A stretch of 64,000 bases of DNA from Biomphalaria glabrata. Taxonomy: Eukaryota; Mollusca; Gastropoda; Planorbidae. The position numbers and the translations under genes were made by a program. Below the pieces are notes generated by a model, which was not told where the DNA came from, did no database searches, and saw nothing but the letters and a program-made list of their open reading frames with translations. Positions 63,401-64,000 of this stretch are shown here, piece by piece; position 1 is the stretch's first letter; the number at the start of each line of letters is the position of its first letter. The stretch spans positions 44,959,199 to 45,023,198 of the forward strand of contig NC_074718.1 of assembly GCF_947242115.1 (NCBI RefSeq), written 5' to 3'.

Positions 63401-63582
63401 TGCTTTTATATAGCGCTACTTTCATGCTTATAAGTGAACCAGGGGGTATCTAGGTTGGTTTTCAGTGCTGCCTTTAGGTAAACACAACTCTGCCCGAGAC
63501 GGGTGTCGAACCTCGAGCCCCCTTCTAGGTAGCCAAGCCAAGCCAAGTTCAAGCGCAATTAGCCTCTCGACCACGCTTCCCA
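63401..63582 (-). mobile_element. tRNA-derived SINE, family 1 (internally short)
   Basis: TATAGCGCTACTTTCATGCT, GACGGGTGTCGAACCTCGAG, CTCTCGACCACGCTTCCCAC. Confidence 0.8.
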
Positions 63583-64000
63583 CCAACATCAATATAGTTT
63601 ACAAATATAAACAGGCTTGTGTTGCGTTTACAGTTTCAAAACTAGCAACCCTATTAATTTCTCCTTCAATGAACATTAATTTCTCCTTCAATGAACATTA
63701 ATTTCTCCTTCAATGAACATTAATTTCTCCTTCAATGAACATAAATTTCTCTTTCAATGAACAGGCAGACGTGGTCTTGGCGCAAGTTCAAGCGCAATTA
63801 GCCTCTCGACCACGCTTCCCACCAACATCAATATAGTTTACAAATATAAACAGGCTTGTGTTGCGTTTACAGTTTCAAAACTAGCAACCCTATTAATTTC
63901 TCCTTCAATGAACATTAATTTCTCCTTCAATGAACATTAATTTCTCCTTCAATGAACATTAATTTCTCCTTCAATGAACATTAATTTCTCCTTCAATGAA
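63546..64000. repeat. 241-bp direct duplication containing a 22-bp minisatellite
   Basis: GTTCAAGCGCAATTAGCCTC through CTAGCAACCCTATTAATTTC occurs at 63546 and again at 63787. Each copy ends in TTAATTTCTCCTTCAATGAA-type 22-bp repeats. The second array runs off the window's right edge. The left end of each unit is the tail of a family 1 SINE. Confidence 0.85.

Overview
This is a eukaryotic window that looks like gastropod mollusc DNA, probably a freshwater pulmonate snail. That placement is an inference. It rests on small exons in long AT-rich introns, several tRNA-derived SINE families present in many copies, and dense 5'-truncated jockey-like LINE ends with GATAA tails. No bacterial-style operon, rRNA, true tRNA gene or CRISPR array was found.

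Three host genes can be assembled from exons whose splice sites and reading phases agree. (1) Minus strand, 20132 down to 1336: the first twelve coding exons (1348 codons, continuing off the left edge) of a NuMA-like protein, with an N-terminal Hook-type domain, coiled coils, a Ser/Asp-rich region, and a large exon carrying two in-frame VNTR domains (16-residue and 14-residue units). (2) Minus strand, about 47228 down to 26371: a Cys-loop (nicotinic acetylcholine receptor-like) ion channel subunit, eight exons from the N-terminal ligand-binding domain to M4 and stop; only the signal-peptide exon was not found. (3) Plus strand, 55878 to 62377 and beyond: the first two coding exons of a secreted GM2-activator-like lipid-binding protein, with a damaged duplicate of exon 2 at 63177-63320.

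The most unusual feature lies in the receptor gene. A 24-bp minisatellite of 155 units (31510-35230) is a tandem expansion of the 3' end of the Cys-loop exon together with its 5' splice site. Almost every unit has a GTAAGT donor on the gene strand, all donors are in the same phase, and the whole array is open in the receptor's reading frame. Any donor could be used, adding 0 to 154 copies of an 8-residue, sequon-rich unit to the ligand-binding domain. Reading past the last donor gives a stop at 31347.

The remaining sequence is introns and intergenic DNA. It holds one Helitron (12351-14017) with classical ends, at least five hAT-type elements with clear 8-bp target duplications (two of them SPIN-like), a TTAA-flanked element (21340-22235), a hairpin-ended MITE in two copies, a short LTR-element fossil (10696-11583), and nested insertions at 57.5-60.2 kb. 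Several other minisatellites are present; two lie in or next to splice-site-like sequence. About 57.4-64 kb is almost entirely repeats apart from the GM2-activator-like exon 2 region.
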